60,579 nucleotides of DNA from positions 1-60,579 of the forward strand of contig JABGQC010000004.1 in assembly GCA_018644675.1 (NCBI GenBank). Reading direction: 5' to 3'. The DNA is from Candidatus Thioglobus sp. (lineage in GTDB: Bacteria; Pseudomonadota; Gammaproteobacteria; PS1; Pseudothioglobaceae). The position numbers and the translations under genes were made by a program. Of this stretch, positions 8,796 through 17,544 are shown one piece after another (within the stretch, counting starts at the first letter, position 1; each line of letters begins with the position of its first letter). The notes below the pieces were generated by a model. The model saw only the letters and a list, made by a program, of their open reading frames with translations, made no database searches and was not told the DNA's origin.

Positions 8796-9816
8796 TAAAT
8801 AAATCTTGGTGGTTCGAAGGTTGGTTTAATCCTAAATGCTTGTAAGTTAAGTTCGTGGCACTACGTCCACGAGGAGTGCGCTGAATAAACCCTTGTTGTA
8901 TTAAATAAGGCTCAACCATATCCTCTAACGTACCGCGCTCTTCACCAATAGCAGTGGCTAATGTATCAAGGCCAACAGGGCCGCCAGCAAACTTATTAGT
9001 CATAATGAAGAGATAATCACGATCAAGTTGTTCCAATCCAGCTTCATCTACTTTAAGCGCGCTCAAGGCTTCATTGGCAATTGCTTGATGAATGATGCCA
9101 TCCGTTTTTACATCAGCAAAATCACGCACCCGACGTAATAATCGATTAGCAATTCGTGGTGTTCCGCGTGAACGCATGGCGATTTCATGGGCGCCACTTG
9201 GCTCGATCTCAATACCTAAAATCTTAGCGGAGCGCTCCACAATAATTTGCAGATCTTGGTCGTTATAAAACTCTAAACGCTGAACAATGCCAAAACGATC
9301 ACGTAGTGGTGAGGTGAGCATGCCCGCGCGCGTGGTTGCACCGATCAAAGTAAATGGAGGTAATTCTAATTGCACAGAATGCGCAGCCACCCCTTCGCCC
9401 ACCATAATATCTAACTTAAAATCTTCTAGTGCAGGATAAAGGATCTCTTCAACAACTGGATTGAGGCGATGAATTTCATCAATAAATAAAACATCGTAAG
9501 GCTCTAACTTGGTCAAAATAGCGGCTAAATCACCCGAACGCTCTAAAACAGGTCCGGAAGTTTGCTTCATTCCTGCACCCATTTGGTTGGCAATGACATT
9601 AGCTAAGGTTGTCTTTCCTAGCCCAGGTGGTCCGTAAATTAAGCAATGATCCAATGCATCTTGACGTTTTTTAGCCGCCTTAATAAATAGTGACATCTGT
9701 GCTTTTACATCATCTTGACCAATATACTCAGACAGGCTGTCTGGGCGCACCGAAGCAATGACGATATCTTCGCCACCTTGATCTTTGCCACCTACTAAAG
9801 AATCTTCTTCTATCAT
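8788..9816 (-). CDS. ruvB: Holliday junction branch migration helicase RuvB
   Basis: AAA+ motor of the RuvAB branch-migration complex. It has a Walker [12 protein letters not shown], a Walker [11 protein letters not shown], sensor-1 [10 protein letters not shown], the arginine-finger region (PLRDRFG) and the C-terminal winged helix ending in [17 protein letters not shown]. At 342 residues it has full length. It heads the minus-strand ybgC-tolQRA operon. ruvA is absent from the window and ruvC is 8 kb downstream. Confidence 0.98.
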   Translation of the reverse strand: MIEEDSLVGGKDQGGEDIVIASVRPDSLSEYIGQDDVKAQMSLFIKAAKKRQDALDHCLIYGPPGLGKTTLANVIANQMGAGMKQTSGPVLERSGDLAAILTKLEPYDVLFIDEIHRLNPVVEEILYPALEDFKLDIMVGEGVAAHSVQLELPPFTLIGATTRAGMLTSPLRDRFGIVQRLEFYNDQDLQIIVERSAKILGIEIEPSGAHEIAMRSRGTPRIANRLLRRVRDFADVKTDGIIHQAIANEALSALKVDEAGLEQLDRDYLFIMTNKFAGGPVGLDTLATAIGEERGTLEDMVEPYLIQQGFIQRTPRGRSATNLTYKHLGLNQPSNHQDLFNE

Positions 9817-9838
9817 ACTAATTTAATCATTTTTTAAG

Positions 9839-10348
9839 TCATTTTAACTGATTAACTTCTTGTAACAGTAATTTGATTTTGATAGGCTTATTACGATGTT
9901 TCAATTTAACCATTTTGGCGATACTTGATCCTTGATATGGCATAAATTTGCCAATCTGAACCTGCCATTCACTCTGTGCATCGAGCCGATGCTTAAAGAT
10001 GATATCGGACAAACTGTGTAGTGGGAAGTTCCAACCTAATTCTTGCGTCATCCACTGTTGCAAATTAAGTGGTGTTTGCACATGATCCACAAACAAGCCG
10101 TGCTCAGTTGAACGAACATTGACCTCGCCCAATCCCAATGCACTCACTAGCACCATCTCAAATTCTTGCTCAACAAAGCTAATATTAAAGCTAATATTTT
10201 GATTGCTGCCATTAACTAAAATACCCGCCCGACCCTTGGCACTCCATGCATCAGGAGCGATACTTGGCACACTATAGTGTGTTTGAGTATTGAGTGTTTC
10301 ACAACCCTGTAAAAATAAAAGAATACACAATGTAAAGAGCTGCTTCAT
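9839..10348 (-). CDS. lolB: Outer-membrane lipoprotein receptor LolB
   Basis: LolB accepts lipoproteins from LolA and inserts them into the outer membrane. A lipoprotein signal (LFTLCILLFLQGCETL) puts the lipidated Cys at about residue 15. The mature part has the LolB pattern WSAKGRAGI, an amphipathic beta barrel (SFNISFVEQEFEMVLVSALGLG) and a central LxxWMxxELGWNFP helix. The 169 residues are slightly short of the usual 190-200. It is divergent from hemA, as in many gammaproteobacteria. The sequence is diverged, hence a slightly lowered confidence. Confidence 0.85.
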   Translation of the reverse strand: MKQLFTLCILLFLQGCETLNTQTHYSVPSIAPDAWSAKGRAGILVNGSNQNISFNISFVEQEFEMVLVSALGLGEVNVRSTEHGLFVDHVQTPLNLQQWMTQELGWNFPLHSLSDIIFKHRLDAQSEWQVQIGKFMPYQGSSIAKMVKLKHRNKPIKIKLLLQEVNQLK

Positions 10349-10407
10349 AGGGTGAGCATTCTAACATTGGAGTTGTAATAGCGAACGCCTAAAAATTGCG
10401 ATTTAGG

Positions 10408-10413
10408 TATAAT
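10408..10413 (+). promoter_or_regulatory. Putative -10 element of hemA
   Basis: A perfect TATAAT preceded by TTTAGG. No good -35 hexamer is found at 16-18 bases. The predicted start is about 25 bases before the hemA ATG. Confidence 0.5.
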
Positions 10414-10444
10414 TAAGTGCTTATTGAGTTTGTTATTTGGGTTT

Positions 10445-11695
10445 ATGTCACGCATTGCTATTTTAAGTGTTAATCATGCACAAGCACCGGTTTCGGTACG
10501 TGAGCGTGTGGCCTTTGAACCTAACCACTTGGCCGATGAATTGCAAAAGTTAAACAGTATTTCAGGTGTTGAGGCTTGTGTTATTTTATCCACTTGTAAT
10601 CGCTCTGAAATTTATACTGTCGTGGACAACGACAACCCTCAAGAAATCTTAAGCCAATATCTATCAGATACGCACCAGGTCTCTAGGCAAGAACTTGACT
10701 CTTATCTGGTTTATTTTGAAAATGATGCAGCCTTAGAGCATATTTGCAATGTCGCTTGCGGTTTAGATTCTCTCGTCTTGGGAGAGCCTCAGATTCTAGG
10801 CCAACTTAAAGATGCCTATCATAGCGCCAAGCAAGCCAAAACACTAGATAAAAAGCTGGAAAAATTATTCCAGCACGCTTTTTCAACGGCTAAAAAAGTA
10901 CGCACCGACACTCAAATCGGCTCATCACCCGTTTCCATTGCTTATTGCGCTGTCAAACTCAGTGAAAAAATATTTGCAGATTTATCTGAGCAAACTGTTT
11001 TACTTATTGGCGCCGGAGAAATGATTGAACTGTGTGCTCAACACCTAAGCCAAAAAGGCGTTAACAACATCATTGTTGCCAACAGAACGCTTGAAAATGC
11101 ACAAAAAATTGCCTCCATTTATGGTGCTCAATCCATTAGTTTAAAGCAGTTTTCTTCAGTCATTCATCAGGCTGATATTATTATTTCCTCTACCGCTGCT
11201 TCAGTGCCTGTTATCGGTAAAGGGCTGATTGAAAGTGCATTGAAACGTCGTAAGCACAAGCCAATGTTTATGCTTGATATTGCCATACCACGTGATATTG
11301 AGCCTGAAGTAGGCCAACTAGACGATGTGTATCTATACACTATTGACGATCTTGAGCAAGTGGTGAGCGACAATGTAGATTCACGCGAAAAAGAGAAAGT
11401 GCTTGCGCAAGAGATTATTGTTAAGCAAGCTCAAGTATTTAACAAATGGTTATCAGTTTTGCCTAATGAACAACTGGTACAAAGCTATCGAACCAGTGCC
11501 AATCAAATTAAAGATGATATTGTATTAGATGCCATTAAACGCCTTAATAATGGTGACGATGGGGAGAAAATTATTAAAAAATTGGCCGACCAACTCACTA
11601 ATAAAATATTACATACAACCTTTAAAAACATTAAGCAGACTGCACATACAGATTTATCTCAGTGTGAAGGCTGCGTTCCTAATATTAAAAAATAA
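10445..11695 (+). CDS. hemA: Glutamyl-tRNA reductase
   Basis: First enzyme of C5-pathway tetrapyrrole synthesis: it reduces glutamyl-tRNA(Glu) to glutamate-1-semialdehyde with NADPH. The catalytic Cys is in [23 protein letters not shown] and the Rossmann motif [13 protein letters not shown] follow, then the C-terminal dimerisation helix. I start at the ATG giving [11 protein letters not shown] (416 residues); an upstream in-frame TTG adds seven residues with no family support. Its stop overlaps the prfA ATG by one base, the conserved hemA-prfA arrangement. Confidence 0.97.
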   Translation: MSRIAILSVNHAQAPVSVRERVAFEPNHLADELQKLNSISGVEACVILSTCNRSEIYTVVDNDNPQEILSQYLSDTHQVSRQELDSYLVYFENDAALEHICNVACGLDSLVLGEPQILGQLKDAYHSAKQAKTLDKKLEKLFQHAFSTAKKVRTDTQIGSSPVSIAYCAVKLSEKIFADLSEQTVLLIGAGEMIELCAQHLSQKGVNNIIVANRTLENAQKIASIYGAQSISLKQFSSVIHQADIIISSTAASVPVIGKGLIESALKRRKHKPMFMLDIAIPRDIEPEVGQLDDVYLYTIDDLEQVVSDNVDSREKEKVLAQEIIVKQAQVFNKWLSVLPNEQLVQSYRTSANQIKDDIVLDAIKRLNNGDDGEKIIKKLADQLTNKILHTTFKNIKQTAHTDLSQCEGCVPNIKK

Positions 11696-12786
11696 TGAAT
11701 GAATCTATCCTTGCTAAGTTAGAGCAAATGTCAATGCGCCTAGAAGAAGTTGGCGCCATGTTAAGCGATCCAAGTGTGGCCAGTGATGCTAAGAAATTTA
11801 GAGAGCTATCCATTGAACATTCACAACTAACGCCTGTTAATGAGCAGTATCAAGAATACTTGGTAACCAACCAAAACCTTGAAGATGCCAAGCTAATGCT
11901 CGAGGAAGATGATGCCGAGATCAAGGCCATGGCCAAAGAGGAAATTAGCGATGCTAAAGACACTCTAGAGCGCCTAGATCTTGACCTTAAAAAATCTTTA
12001 CTGCCTAAAGACCCTAACGACTCTCGCAATATTATTGTGGAAATTCGCGCTGGCACTGGCGGTGATGAGGCATCTATTTTCTCAGGGGACTTGTTTAGAA
12101 TGTACTCTCGCTATTGTGAAAAACAAAAATGGCAATTGGAAACCTTAAGTGCTAATGTAGGCGATCACGGCGGCTACAAAGAAATCATTGCCCGCATTAG
12201 TGGCGTTGATGTTTACTCTAAACTTAAATTTGAATCAGGTGCACACCGTGTTCAGCGTGTACCAGAAACTGAAAGTCAAGGTCGTGTGCACACCTCTGCT
12301 TGTACTGTGGCCATCATGCCAGAAGTGGAAAATATTGAAGATATCGACATTAATATGGGCGATGTTCGTGTTGACACCTTTAGAGCCAGTGGCGCTGGTG
12401 GACAGCACGTTAACAAGACCGACTCAGCCGTTCGTGTCACCCACATTCCAACAGGAACCGTGGTGGAGTGTCAAGATGGACGCTCACAACACAAAAATAA
12501 AGCGCAAGCCATGTCAGTATTAGCATCAAGAATTTTAGATGCACAACAACAAGTTCAGCAAAAAGAACAAGCATCAGCCCGTAAAGAATTAGTCGGCAGT
12601 GGCGATCGATCTCAACGAATTCGCACTTATAATTATCCTCAAGGACGCATTACCGACCATCGAATTAATCTAACACTCTATAAATTGGCGGAAATCATGG
12701 AAGGTGATTTAGAGTCAATCATCGAGCCATTGATTGTTGAGCAACAAACCAACCAGTTGACAGAGTTAAATGACGCGCTAGCTTAA
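11695..12786 (+). CDS. prfA: Peptide chain release factor 1
   Basis: RF1 recognises UAA and UAG and triggers peptide release. It carries the GGQ motif ([11 protein letters not shown]), in which the Gln is normally methylated by PrmC, and the PxT-type codon-recognition motif region near [12 protein letters not shown]. The length of 363 residues is standard. It is translationally coupled to hemA. prmC, often next in this operon, is absent: the end overlaps a convergent ABC permease gene by nine bases. Confidence 0.98.
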   Translation: MNESILAKLEQMSMRLEEVGAMLSDPSVASDAKKFRELSIEHSQLTPVNEQYQEYLVTNQNLEDAKLMLEEDDAEIKAMAKEEISDAKDTLERLDLDLKKSLLPKDPNDSRNIIVEIRAGTGGDEASIFSGDLFRMYSRYCEKQKWQLETLSANVGDHGGYKEIIARISGVDVYSKLKFESGAHRVQRVPETESQGRVHTSACTVAIMPEVENIEDIDINMGDVRVDTFRASGAGGQHVNKTDSAVRVTHIPTGTVVECQDGRSQHKNKAQAMSVLASRILDAQQQVQQKEQASARKELVGSGDRSQRIRTYNYPQGRITDHRINLTLYKLAEIMEGDLESIIEPLIVEQQTNQLTELNDALA

Positions 12787-13572
12787 CCTTCTTGGAAATA
12801 ATTGCGATAGAATAAACAATACGCCAAGCGCAATTACAATGGTTGGGCCTGTCGCTAAATCATAAAACGTAGAAACAGTCAGCCCCATTAATACAGCCAC
12901 CATAGAAACAACAATTGATTGTAAGACCATGCTTAATGGGGAGTTGGCAAACACCCTGGCAACCGCAGGTGGAATAATTAACAAGGAAGTGATTAGTAAA
13001 ACACCTACAATTTGCACAGAAATTGAAACTGTTAAAGCAATCATCAACATAAACAACAATTGATAAAAAGTTCGATTAAGACCCTGGGAAACCGCCAATT
13101 CTTCATTTAAAGTCAATAAGAGTAATTTTTGCCAAAAAGCAACCAATAAGCCGATTACAATGATCAGTACAACATAAATCCAGATAATATCTTGATTATC
13201 AATTGACAAAACATCGCCGAACAATAGAGCGAAATAATCAGTGCTCTCTCCGCCAACAATACCCAATATAACAATACCAAGTGACAAAGCCAGATGTGAA
13301 AAAATACCTAAAATAGCATCATTAGATAAAAACTGTTTTTGTTGCAAAACAACAATCAACCCTGCAAACACAACACCCACACTCACCAAGCCCACATGCA
13401 TGCCCATGCCGCTTGCCAAGCCAAGTGATACGCCAAGCAAGGCAGAGTGCGAAATAGACTCAGAAAAATAACTCATGCGCTTCCAAATCACAAAACAACC
13501 AAGTGATCCTGCAATAATAGAGATACCGAGCGCAGCTATTAGCGCTCTTAAGATGAAATCTTCCACAACCAA
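12778..13572 (-). CDS. znuB: ABC-3 family metal permease (ZnuB-like)
   Basis: Integral membrane permease of the zinc/manganese ABC transporter family with about eight hydrophobic segments over 264 residues. [18 protein letters not shown] is the ABC-3 family signature, and [15 protein letters not shown] is the second conserved block. Neither the ATPase (ZnuC) nor the binding protein (ZnuA) is in the window. The gene lies ten bases downstream of fur, so it may be Fur-co-transcribed. Substrate (Zn versus Mn/Fe) cannot be decided from the permease alone. Confidence 0.85.
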   Translation of the reverse strand: MVVEDFILRALIAALGISIIAGSLGCFVIWKRMSYFSESISHSALLGVSLGLASGMGMHVGLVSVGVVFAGLIVVLQQKQFLSNDAILGIFSHLALSLGIVILGIVGGESTDYFALLFGDVLSIDNQDIIWIYVVLIIVIGLLVAFWQKLLLLTLNEELAVSQGLNRTFYQLLFMLMIALTVSISVQIVGVLLITSLLIIPPAVARVFANSPLSMVLQSIVVSMVAVLMGLTVSTFYDLATGPTIVIALGVLFILSQLFPRRLS

Positions 13573-13581
13573 GTTAGTCAG

Positions 13582-13989
13582 TTATTGGCAATCTTTACAC
13601 AAACCGTATAAATACAGACAGTGGTCAGTTAGCTTATAACCATATTTAGTGGCGATATCATGCTGATGCTGTTCAATTACATCATCAGAAAACTCATCGA
13701 TTTTTCCACACTTAACGCACAACAAATGATCATGATGCTCAACATTTGACAATTCATACACGCTTTGGCCATTGTCAAAATTCAATTTGTTAATCATGCT
13801 CGCCTCTTCAAACTGCGTTAATACACGATAGATAGTGGCTACACCAACCTCTTCACCTTGCATAACCAAGGTGCGATAGATATCTTCAGCGCTCATATGG
13901 TGATTGTCGCTTTTTTCTAAAATTTCTAAAATTTTAAGTCGCGGCAATGTGACTTTTAGTCCAGCACTTTTTAAATCTTGAGCATCCAT
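13582..13989 (-). CDS. fur: Ferric uptake regulator Fur
   Basis: Iron-responsive repressor. The N-terminal winged helix (LKVTLPRLKILEIL, VGVATIYRVLTQFEEA) is followed by the metal-binding dimer domain with HHDHLLCVKCGKIDEF and a final LTDHCLYLYGLCKDC. The two CxxC pairs and the HHDH motif fit Fur better than Zur. I start at the ATG giving MDAQDLK, with AAGGA eight bases before it; an in-frame TTG two codons earlier is less likely. The gene is divergent from bamE, a well-known fur/omlA arrangement. Confidence 0.94.
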   Translation of the reverse strand: MDAQDLKSAGLKVTLPRLKILEILEKSDNHHMSAEDIYRTLVMQGEEVGVATIYRVLTQFEEASMINKLNFDNGQSVYELSNVEHHDHLLCVKCGKIDEFSDDVIEQHQHDIATKYGYKLTDHCLYLYGLCKDCQ

Positions 13990-14014
13990 ATTCAAATCCT
14001 TGAGGTAAAATCAG

Positions 14015-14040
14015 AAAAATAATTCCTAATCATTTTAATC
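14015..14040. promoter_or_regulatory. Possible Fur box between fur and bamE
   Basis: The 57-base divergent intergenic region contains TAATCATT (14028-14035), the central half of the Fur consensus. About 11 of 19 positions fit the full box. This position would suit Fur autoregulation, but the match is weak. Confidence 0.25.
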
Positions 14041-14052
14041 AATTAAATCCAA

Positions 14053-14823
14053 ATGAACAAACTAACTTTAATTGCAATCTCATTCTCATTTCCATTTTTG
14101 TCAGCTTGCACCCCTTCCATGCCAACATTGCCAGATTTTCCAGACATGCCAGATATTCTGCCAGATATGTCATTACCCACTCTATATAAAGACGATATTC
14201 AACAAGGTTCGGTTTTAACAAGATTTAAAATCAATCAACTCAAAGCAGGCATGTCAAAAGCACAAGTACAAGACTTGATTGGCTCACCTAGCATTAGCGA
14301 CCCTTTTCACAACAATCAGTGGGATTATATTAACCATTCAACACGCCACGAGAAGGATGACACTCATTACCGCTTAGTGCTTAAATTCACCAATCAGAAA
14401 TTAACCACAATTGACACTTCCGGTATCACCAGCCTGGATAAATTAACTGATAAAGAAAAGGCACTTGAAGACCAGCGTATCGCTGCAGAAAAAGCAAAAA
14501 TCAAAGCGCAAAAACTGGCAAAAGAAAAAGCCAGAATTGCAAAAGAAAAGCGTGCTACAGAAGAAAAACGCATTGCTAAAGAAAAGATCGCCCAAGAACA
14601 GGCGGCGGCAGCTTTAAAAAAAAGAATTAAACTAGAGCAAGCTCAGCAGCATCAAATTGAACAGCAAAATGCAATCAAAACAGCTGAGTTAAAAAAAGCC
14701 CAAGCAGAACAACAGCTTGAACAGCAAAAAATATCCGCTGAAAAACTCCAAGAGGCTGTTGAAAAAACCAAAACTGAAGAAAAACCCAAAGAGGTAGAAA
14801 CACCTTGGTATAAATTTTGGTAG
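14053..14823 (+). CDS. bamE: BamE/SmpA-domain lipoprotein with long coiled-coil tail
   Basis: Outer-membrane lipoprotein of the BAM assembly complex. A lipobox (FPFLSAC) is followed by a Pro/Asp/Met-rich linker and a BamE domain at about residues 48-125: YKDDIQQGSVL, then LKAGMSKAQVQDLIGSP and NQWDYINHS. BamE normally ends here at 110-120 residues. This protein continues for about 130 more residues as an Ala/Lys/Glu/Gln coiled coil and ends PWYKFW. The extension is TolA-like in composition. Divergent from fur, with ccmA 13 bases downstream. Confidence 0.85.
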   Translation: MNKLTLIAISFSFPFLSACTPSMPTLPDFPDMPDILPDMSLPTLYKDDIQQGSVLTRFKINQLKAGMSKAQVQDLIGSPSISDPFHNNQWDYINHSTRHEKDDTHYRLVLKFTNQKLTTIDTSGITSLDKLTDKEKALEDQRIAAEKAKIKAQKLAKEKARIAKEKRATEEKRIAKEKIAQEQAAAALKKRIKLEQAQQHQIEQQNAIKTAELKKAQAEQQLEQQKISAEKLQEAVEKTKTEEKPKEVETPWYKFW

Positions 14824-14836
14824 AACTTCAGTAATC

Positions 14837-15439
14837 GTGTCGTCACTTGTTATTAACAATCTAAGTTGCCAAAGAGGTTACAACCAACTCTTTAGCGACT
14901 TATCCTTTCGAGTAGAGACGGGCGAAATATTACGAATTACCGGCGCTAATGGTAGTGGCAAAACCTCACTTTTAAAAATCCTAGCCGGTGTCAATATCCA
15001 TGAACAAGGTAGTATCGAACTTGACCAGCATCGTGTTAAAAGTGACGAATACCAGCAGGAAGTTTTTTATCTAGGCCATCAAGCAGCACTCAGTGCTGAG
15101 CTAACCAGTCTTGAAAATCTTGAATTTTTAAGCGCTTTAAACCAGCCTGTTAAGCGAGATTCACTTATTCAAGCATTGGTTGATATCGGCCTTAAAGGCT
15201 ATGAAGATGAGTACTGCGCCAACCTTTCAGCTGGCCAAAAACGTCGAGTTATTTTAGCCAGCTTATTTGTTTCTAACGCCAAAGTATGGCTACTAGACGA
15301 GCCTTTTACTGCGCTCGACCCCAAGGGCGTTGAAATTGTGGAAAATAGAATTACCCAGCATTGCACGAATGGCGGACTATGCCTATTTACCACGCATCAA
15401 GATTCAGCTTTACCCAATCAGCGCATGATTTCTTTATGA
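14837..15439 (+). CDS. ccmA: Cytochrome c biogenesis ATP-binding protein CcmA
   Basis: ATPase of the CcmABCD complex of system I cytochrome c maturation, which releases holo-CcmE. Walker A ITGANGSGKTSLLK, ABC signature LSAGQKRR, Walker B VWLLDEPFTALD. The 200 residues are typical. The start is a GTG. The stop overlaps the ccmB ATG (ATGA). The rest of the ccm set is not in the window, yet a c-type cytochrome is found at 55.4 kb. Confidence 0.94.
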   Translation: MSSLVINNLSCQRGYNQLFSDLSFRVETGEILRITGANGSGKTSLLKILAGVNIHEQGSIELDQHRVKSDEYQQEVFYLGHQAALSAELTSLENLEFLSALNQPVKRDSLIQALVDIGLKGYEDEYCANLSAGQKRRVILASLFVSNAKVWLLDEPFTALDPKGVEIVENRITQHCTNGGLCLFTTHQDSALPNQRMISL

Positions 15440-16101
15440 ATATTTACTTACAAACCTTAAGTCGTGACCTGCGCGTAGCTCTTAGAAACCCTTCTAGTAT
15501 TCTCAACCCTTTGTTATTTTTTATTATTTCTGTCTCATTATTTCCGCTAGCCATTAGTCCGGAAGCTGCAACACTCTCTCAGATTGCAGCTGGTATTATT
15601 TGGGTGGCCAGCATGCTGGCTGTGCTTTTATCTCTGAATGCTCTTTTCCATCATGACTTTGATAATGGTGTATTAGAGCAAATGGTTACCTCGCATCATT
15701 CTTTACCACTACTCATACTCTCAAAAATTACCGCACACTGGCTATTGACTGGCGTTCCAATTATTTTATTGTCACCTCTGCTCGGTGTGTTTTTATTTTT
15801 AGATGAAGAGGGTATTAAAGTACTAATGATGACTTTATTATTAGCGACACCAAGCTTAAGTTTGATTGGCAGTATTGGTGCCTCTTTAATTGTCGGTATT
15901 AAAAATTCCGGAATGCTTCTATCTTTACTTATTTTGCCACTCTACATCCCCATTCTAATCTTCGCCTCAAGTGCAGTCTCACAGGCGCAATTTGGCTTAG
16001 ATATTAGCGGTCAATTGTATTTCCTAGCCATGTTTTTAGTACTAAGTTTAATGAGTGCACCTTTTGTGAGCGCCATCGCCCTAAAAATAAGTCTAGAATA
16101 A
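15436..16101 (+). CDS. ccmB: Heme exporter protein CcmB
   Basis: Membrane partner of CcmA with six hydrophobic segments over 221 residues. The family signature DLRVALRNPSSILNPLLFF is at the N terminus, and LLLATPSLSLIGSIGASL is also conserved. I start at the ATG overlapping the ccmA stop; an upstream extension to 15361 would run inside ccmA. The next ccm gene (ccmC) does not follow; instead the metK promoter begins about 12 bases after the stop. Confidence 0.93.
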   Translation: MNIYLQTLSRDLRVALRNPSSILNPLLFFIISVSLFPLAISPEAATLSQIAAGIIWVASMLAVLLSLNALFHHDFDNGVLEQMVTSHHSLPLLILSKITAHWLLTGVPIILLSPLLGVFLFLDEEGIKVLMMTLLLATPSLSLIGSIGASLIVGIKNSGMLLSLLILPLYIPILIFASSAVSQAQFGLDISGQLYFLAMFLVLSLMSAPFVSAIALKISLE

Positions 16102-16112
16102 ACCTTATTGTT

Positions 16113-16121
16113 TGTTATAAT
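16113..16121 (+). promoter_or_regulatory. Extended -10 promoter of metK
   Basis: TGTTATAAT is a perfect extended -10 element with no clear -35. The predicted start, about 16128, falls on the first base of the riboswitch stem. Confidence 0.6.
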
Positions 16122-16127
16122 AACTAG

Positions 16128-16195
16128 AAGCGCTGATTTGTCCCGATTGCTAGCGTTACTACCTAGAGTAGTTAAATTAAGCTAAAGCAGGCGTT
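16128..16195 (+). ncRNA. SAM-II (SAM-alpha) riboswitch
   Basis: S-adenosylmethionine-binding H-type pseudoknot in the metK leader. Stem P1 is AGCGCT (16129-16134) with AGCGTT (16152-16157), one G-U pair. The conserved loop GATTTG...CCG..TTGC (16135-16150) and the distal GCTAAAGCAGG (16181-16191) match the SAM-II consensus. A 5-bp ACTAC/GTAGT hairpin (16158-16172) sits in the variable loop. Family knowledge: SAM binding represses the downstream gene. The class is best known from alphaproteobacteria. Confidence 0.85.
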
Positions 16196-16206
16196 CTTCT
16201 TCATTG

Positions 16207-16232
16207 AAAACCCTTCTTGACAAGGGTTTTTT
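16207..16232 (+). terminator. Intrinsic terminator in the metK leader
   Basis: A perfect 9-bp stem AAAACCCTT/AAGGGTTTT with a 6-base loop and a T6 run, 12 bases after the riboswitch and about 48 bases before metK. The position suggests SAM-controlled transcription attenuation. I could not find an obvious antiterminator pairing, so it may instead lower read-through constitutively. Confidence 0.8.
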
Positions 16233-16279
16233 AATGTTTATAAGGACTGCAATACAAAGCAGTCTAAAGGAGAACAAAA

Positions 16280-17413
16280 ATGATATTCACTTCTGAATCT
16301 GTTTCGGCAGGACACCCCGATAAAGTTTGCGACCAAATTTCTGATGCTATCTTAGATGCGGCACTAGCCCAAGATAAAAACTCGCGTGTTGCTTGCGAAA
16401 CTTTAATTAAAGACAACAATGTTGTATTGGCTGGAGAAATCACCACCGGCGCTAGCATCAACTATGAAAAAATCGTTCGTGACACCATTAATGAAATTGG
16501 CTATAACGACGATGAATTAGGCTTTAACGGCACAACTTGTAATATTGCAAATCTTCTAGGTGAGCAATCTCAAGACATCGCTCAAGGTGTTGACGAATTT
16601 GAAAATCATGAACAAGGTGCAGGCGATCAAGGTCTGATGTTTGGTTATGCCTGTAATGCTACTGATGTACTGATGCCAGCACCAATATTATATGCACACC
16701 GTTTGGTTGCCAAGCAGGCAGAGTTGATGAAAAACGGCCAACTACCTTGGTTACGCCCCGATGCAAAGTCACAAGTTTCTTGTATTTATGAAGGTCACAA
16801 GATTGTGGGCATTGATGCGGTGGTGCTATCTACTCAGCACGATGAAAGTATTGAGCTTAAAGATTTACAAGAAGCTATTATGGAAGAAATCATTAAGCCT
16901 GTTTTACCAAGTGAATGGTTGAGCGCTGATACACAATATCACATCAACCCAACAGGTAAGTTTGTTATTGGTGGCCCTGTTGGTGATGCTGGTCTTACAG
17001 GTCGTAAGATTATTGTTGATACATACGGCGGCATGGCTAGACATGGTGGCGGTGCATTTTCTGGAAAAGACCCTTCAAAAGTTGATCGCTCTGCAGCTTA
17101 TGCAACACGCTATGTTGCCAAAAATATTGTCGCTGCCGGATTGGCAGACCGATGTGAAATTCAAGTGTCTTACGCAATTGGCGTAGCTGAGCCAACTAGC
17201 ATCAGTGTAGAAACTTTTGGCACTGGAAAAATTTCCAATGAGGCTATTGAAGTTTTGGTTCGCGAGCATTTTGATCTACGCCCTAAAGGCTTAATTGCAA
17301 TGCTTGACCTTAAGCGTCCAATTTATCAAAAAACTGCCAGTTATGGCCACTTTGGTCGCACTGAAGATGACATCACTTGGGAAAAAACTGACCGAGTGCA
17401 TTTGTTGAAATAA
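16280..17413 (+). CDS. metK: S-adenosylmethionine synthetase
   Basis: Makes SAM from methionine and ATP. It begins [23 protein letters not shown] with the ATP-binding His. [12 protein letters not shown] and [19 protein letters not shown], the P-loop-like substrate motif, are present. The 377 residues match the usual 380-390. TAAAGGAG lies about nine bases before the ATG. It is controlled by the SAM-II riboswitch and terminator upstream and is followed by ahcY, giving a two-step SAM cycle locus. Confidence 0.98.
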   Translation: MIFTSESVSAGHPDKVCDQISDAILDAALAQDKNSRVACETLIKDNNVVLAGEITTGASINYEKIVRDTINEIGYNDDELGFNGTTCNIANLLGEQSQDIAQGVDEFENHEQGAGDQGLMFGYACNATDVLMPAPILYAHRLVAKQAELMKNGQLPWLRPDAKSQVSCIYEGHKIVGIDAVVLSTQHDESIELKDLQEAIMEEIIKPVLPSEWLSADTQYHINPTGKFVIGGPVGDAGLTGRKIIVDTYGGMARHGGGAFSGKDPSKVDRSAAYATRYVAKNIVAAGLADRCEIQVSYAIGVAEPTSISVETFGTGKISNEAIEVLVREHFDLRPKGLIAMLDLKRPIYQKTASYGHFGRTEDDITWEKTDRVHLLK

Positions 17414-17429
17414 ACTTATAAATCAAGTT

Positions 17430-17438
17430 TGGTATAAT
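17430..17438 (+). promoter_or_regulatory. Extended -10 promoter of ahcY
   Basis: TGGTATAAT is a perfect extended -10 element. No good -35 is present at 17 bases. The predicted start, about 17445, falls two bases before the SAH riboswitch stem. Confidence 0.6.
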
Positions 17439-17446
17439 AGCCAAAC

Positions 17447-17516
17447 TGCCAAGGAGCGTTGCGTTGAAATTATATTTCAATCAGGCTTGGCAATCAGAAC
17501 AATACAACGACGCTCA
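17447..17516 (+). ncRNA. S-adenosylhomocysteine (SAH) riboswitch
   Basis: Closing stem TGCCAAG/CTTGGCA (17447-17453 with 17486-17492). The conserved GGAGCGTTGC (17453-17462), CAGGC (17482-17486) and pseudoknot partner ACGCTC (17510-17515, pairing with GAGCGT at 17454-17459) match the SAH consensus. A variable hairpin TTGAAAT/ATTTCAA sits between. Family knowledge: SAH binding turns on ahcY. The ribosome-binding site AAAGGAG (17533-17539) lies 17 bases downstream of the pseudoknot. Confidence 0.9.
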
Positions 17517-17544
17517 TTTTTTTAAATTTTCCAAAGGAGAAAAA

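Noticed and set aside
12188..12523. Second open frame inside prfA
   Set aside because: It lies fully within prfA in another frame, and its protein has no recognisable pattern.
17464..17544. N-terminal extension of ahcY
   Set aside because: The stretch forms the SAH riboswitch and the ribosome-binding site; the ATG at 17545 gives the family N terminus.
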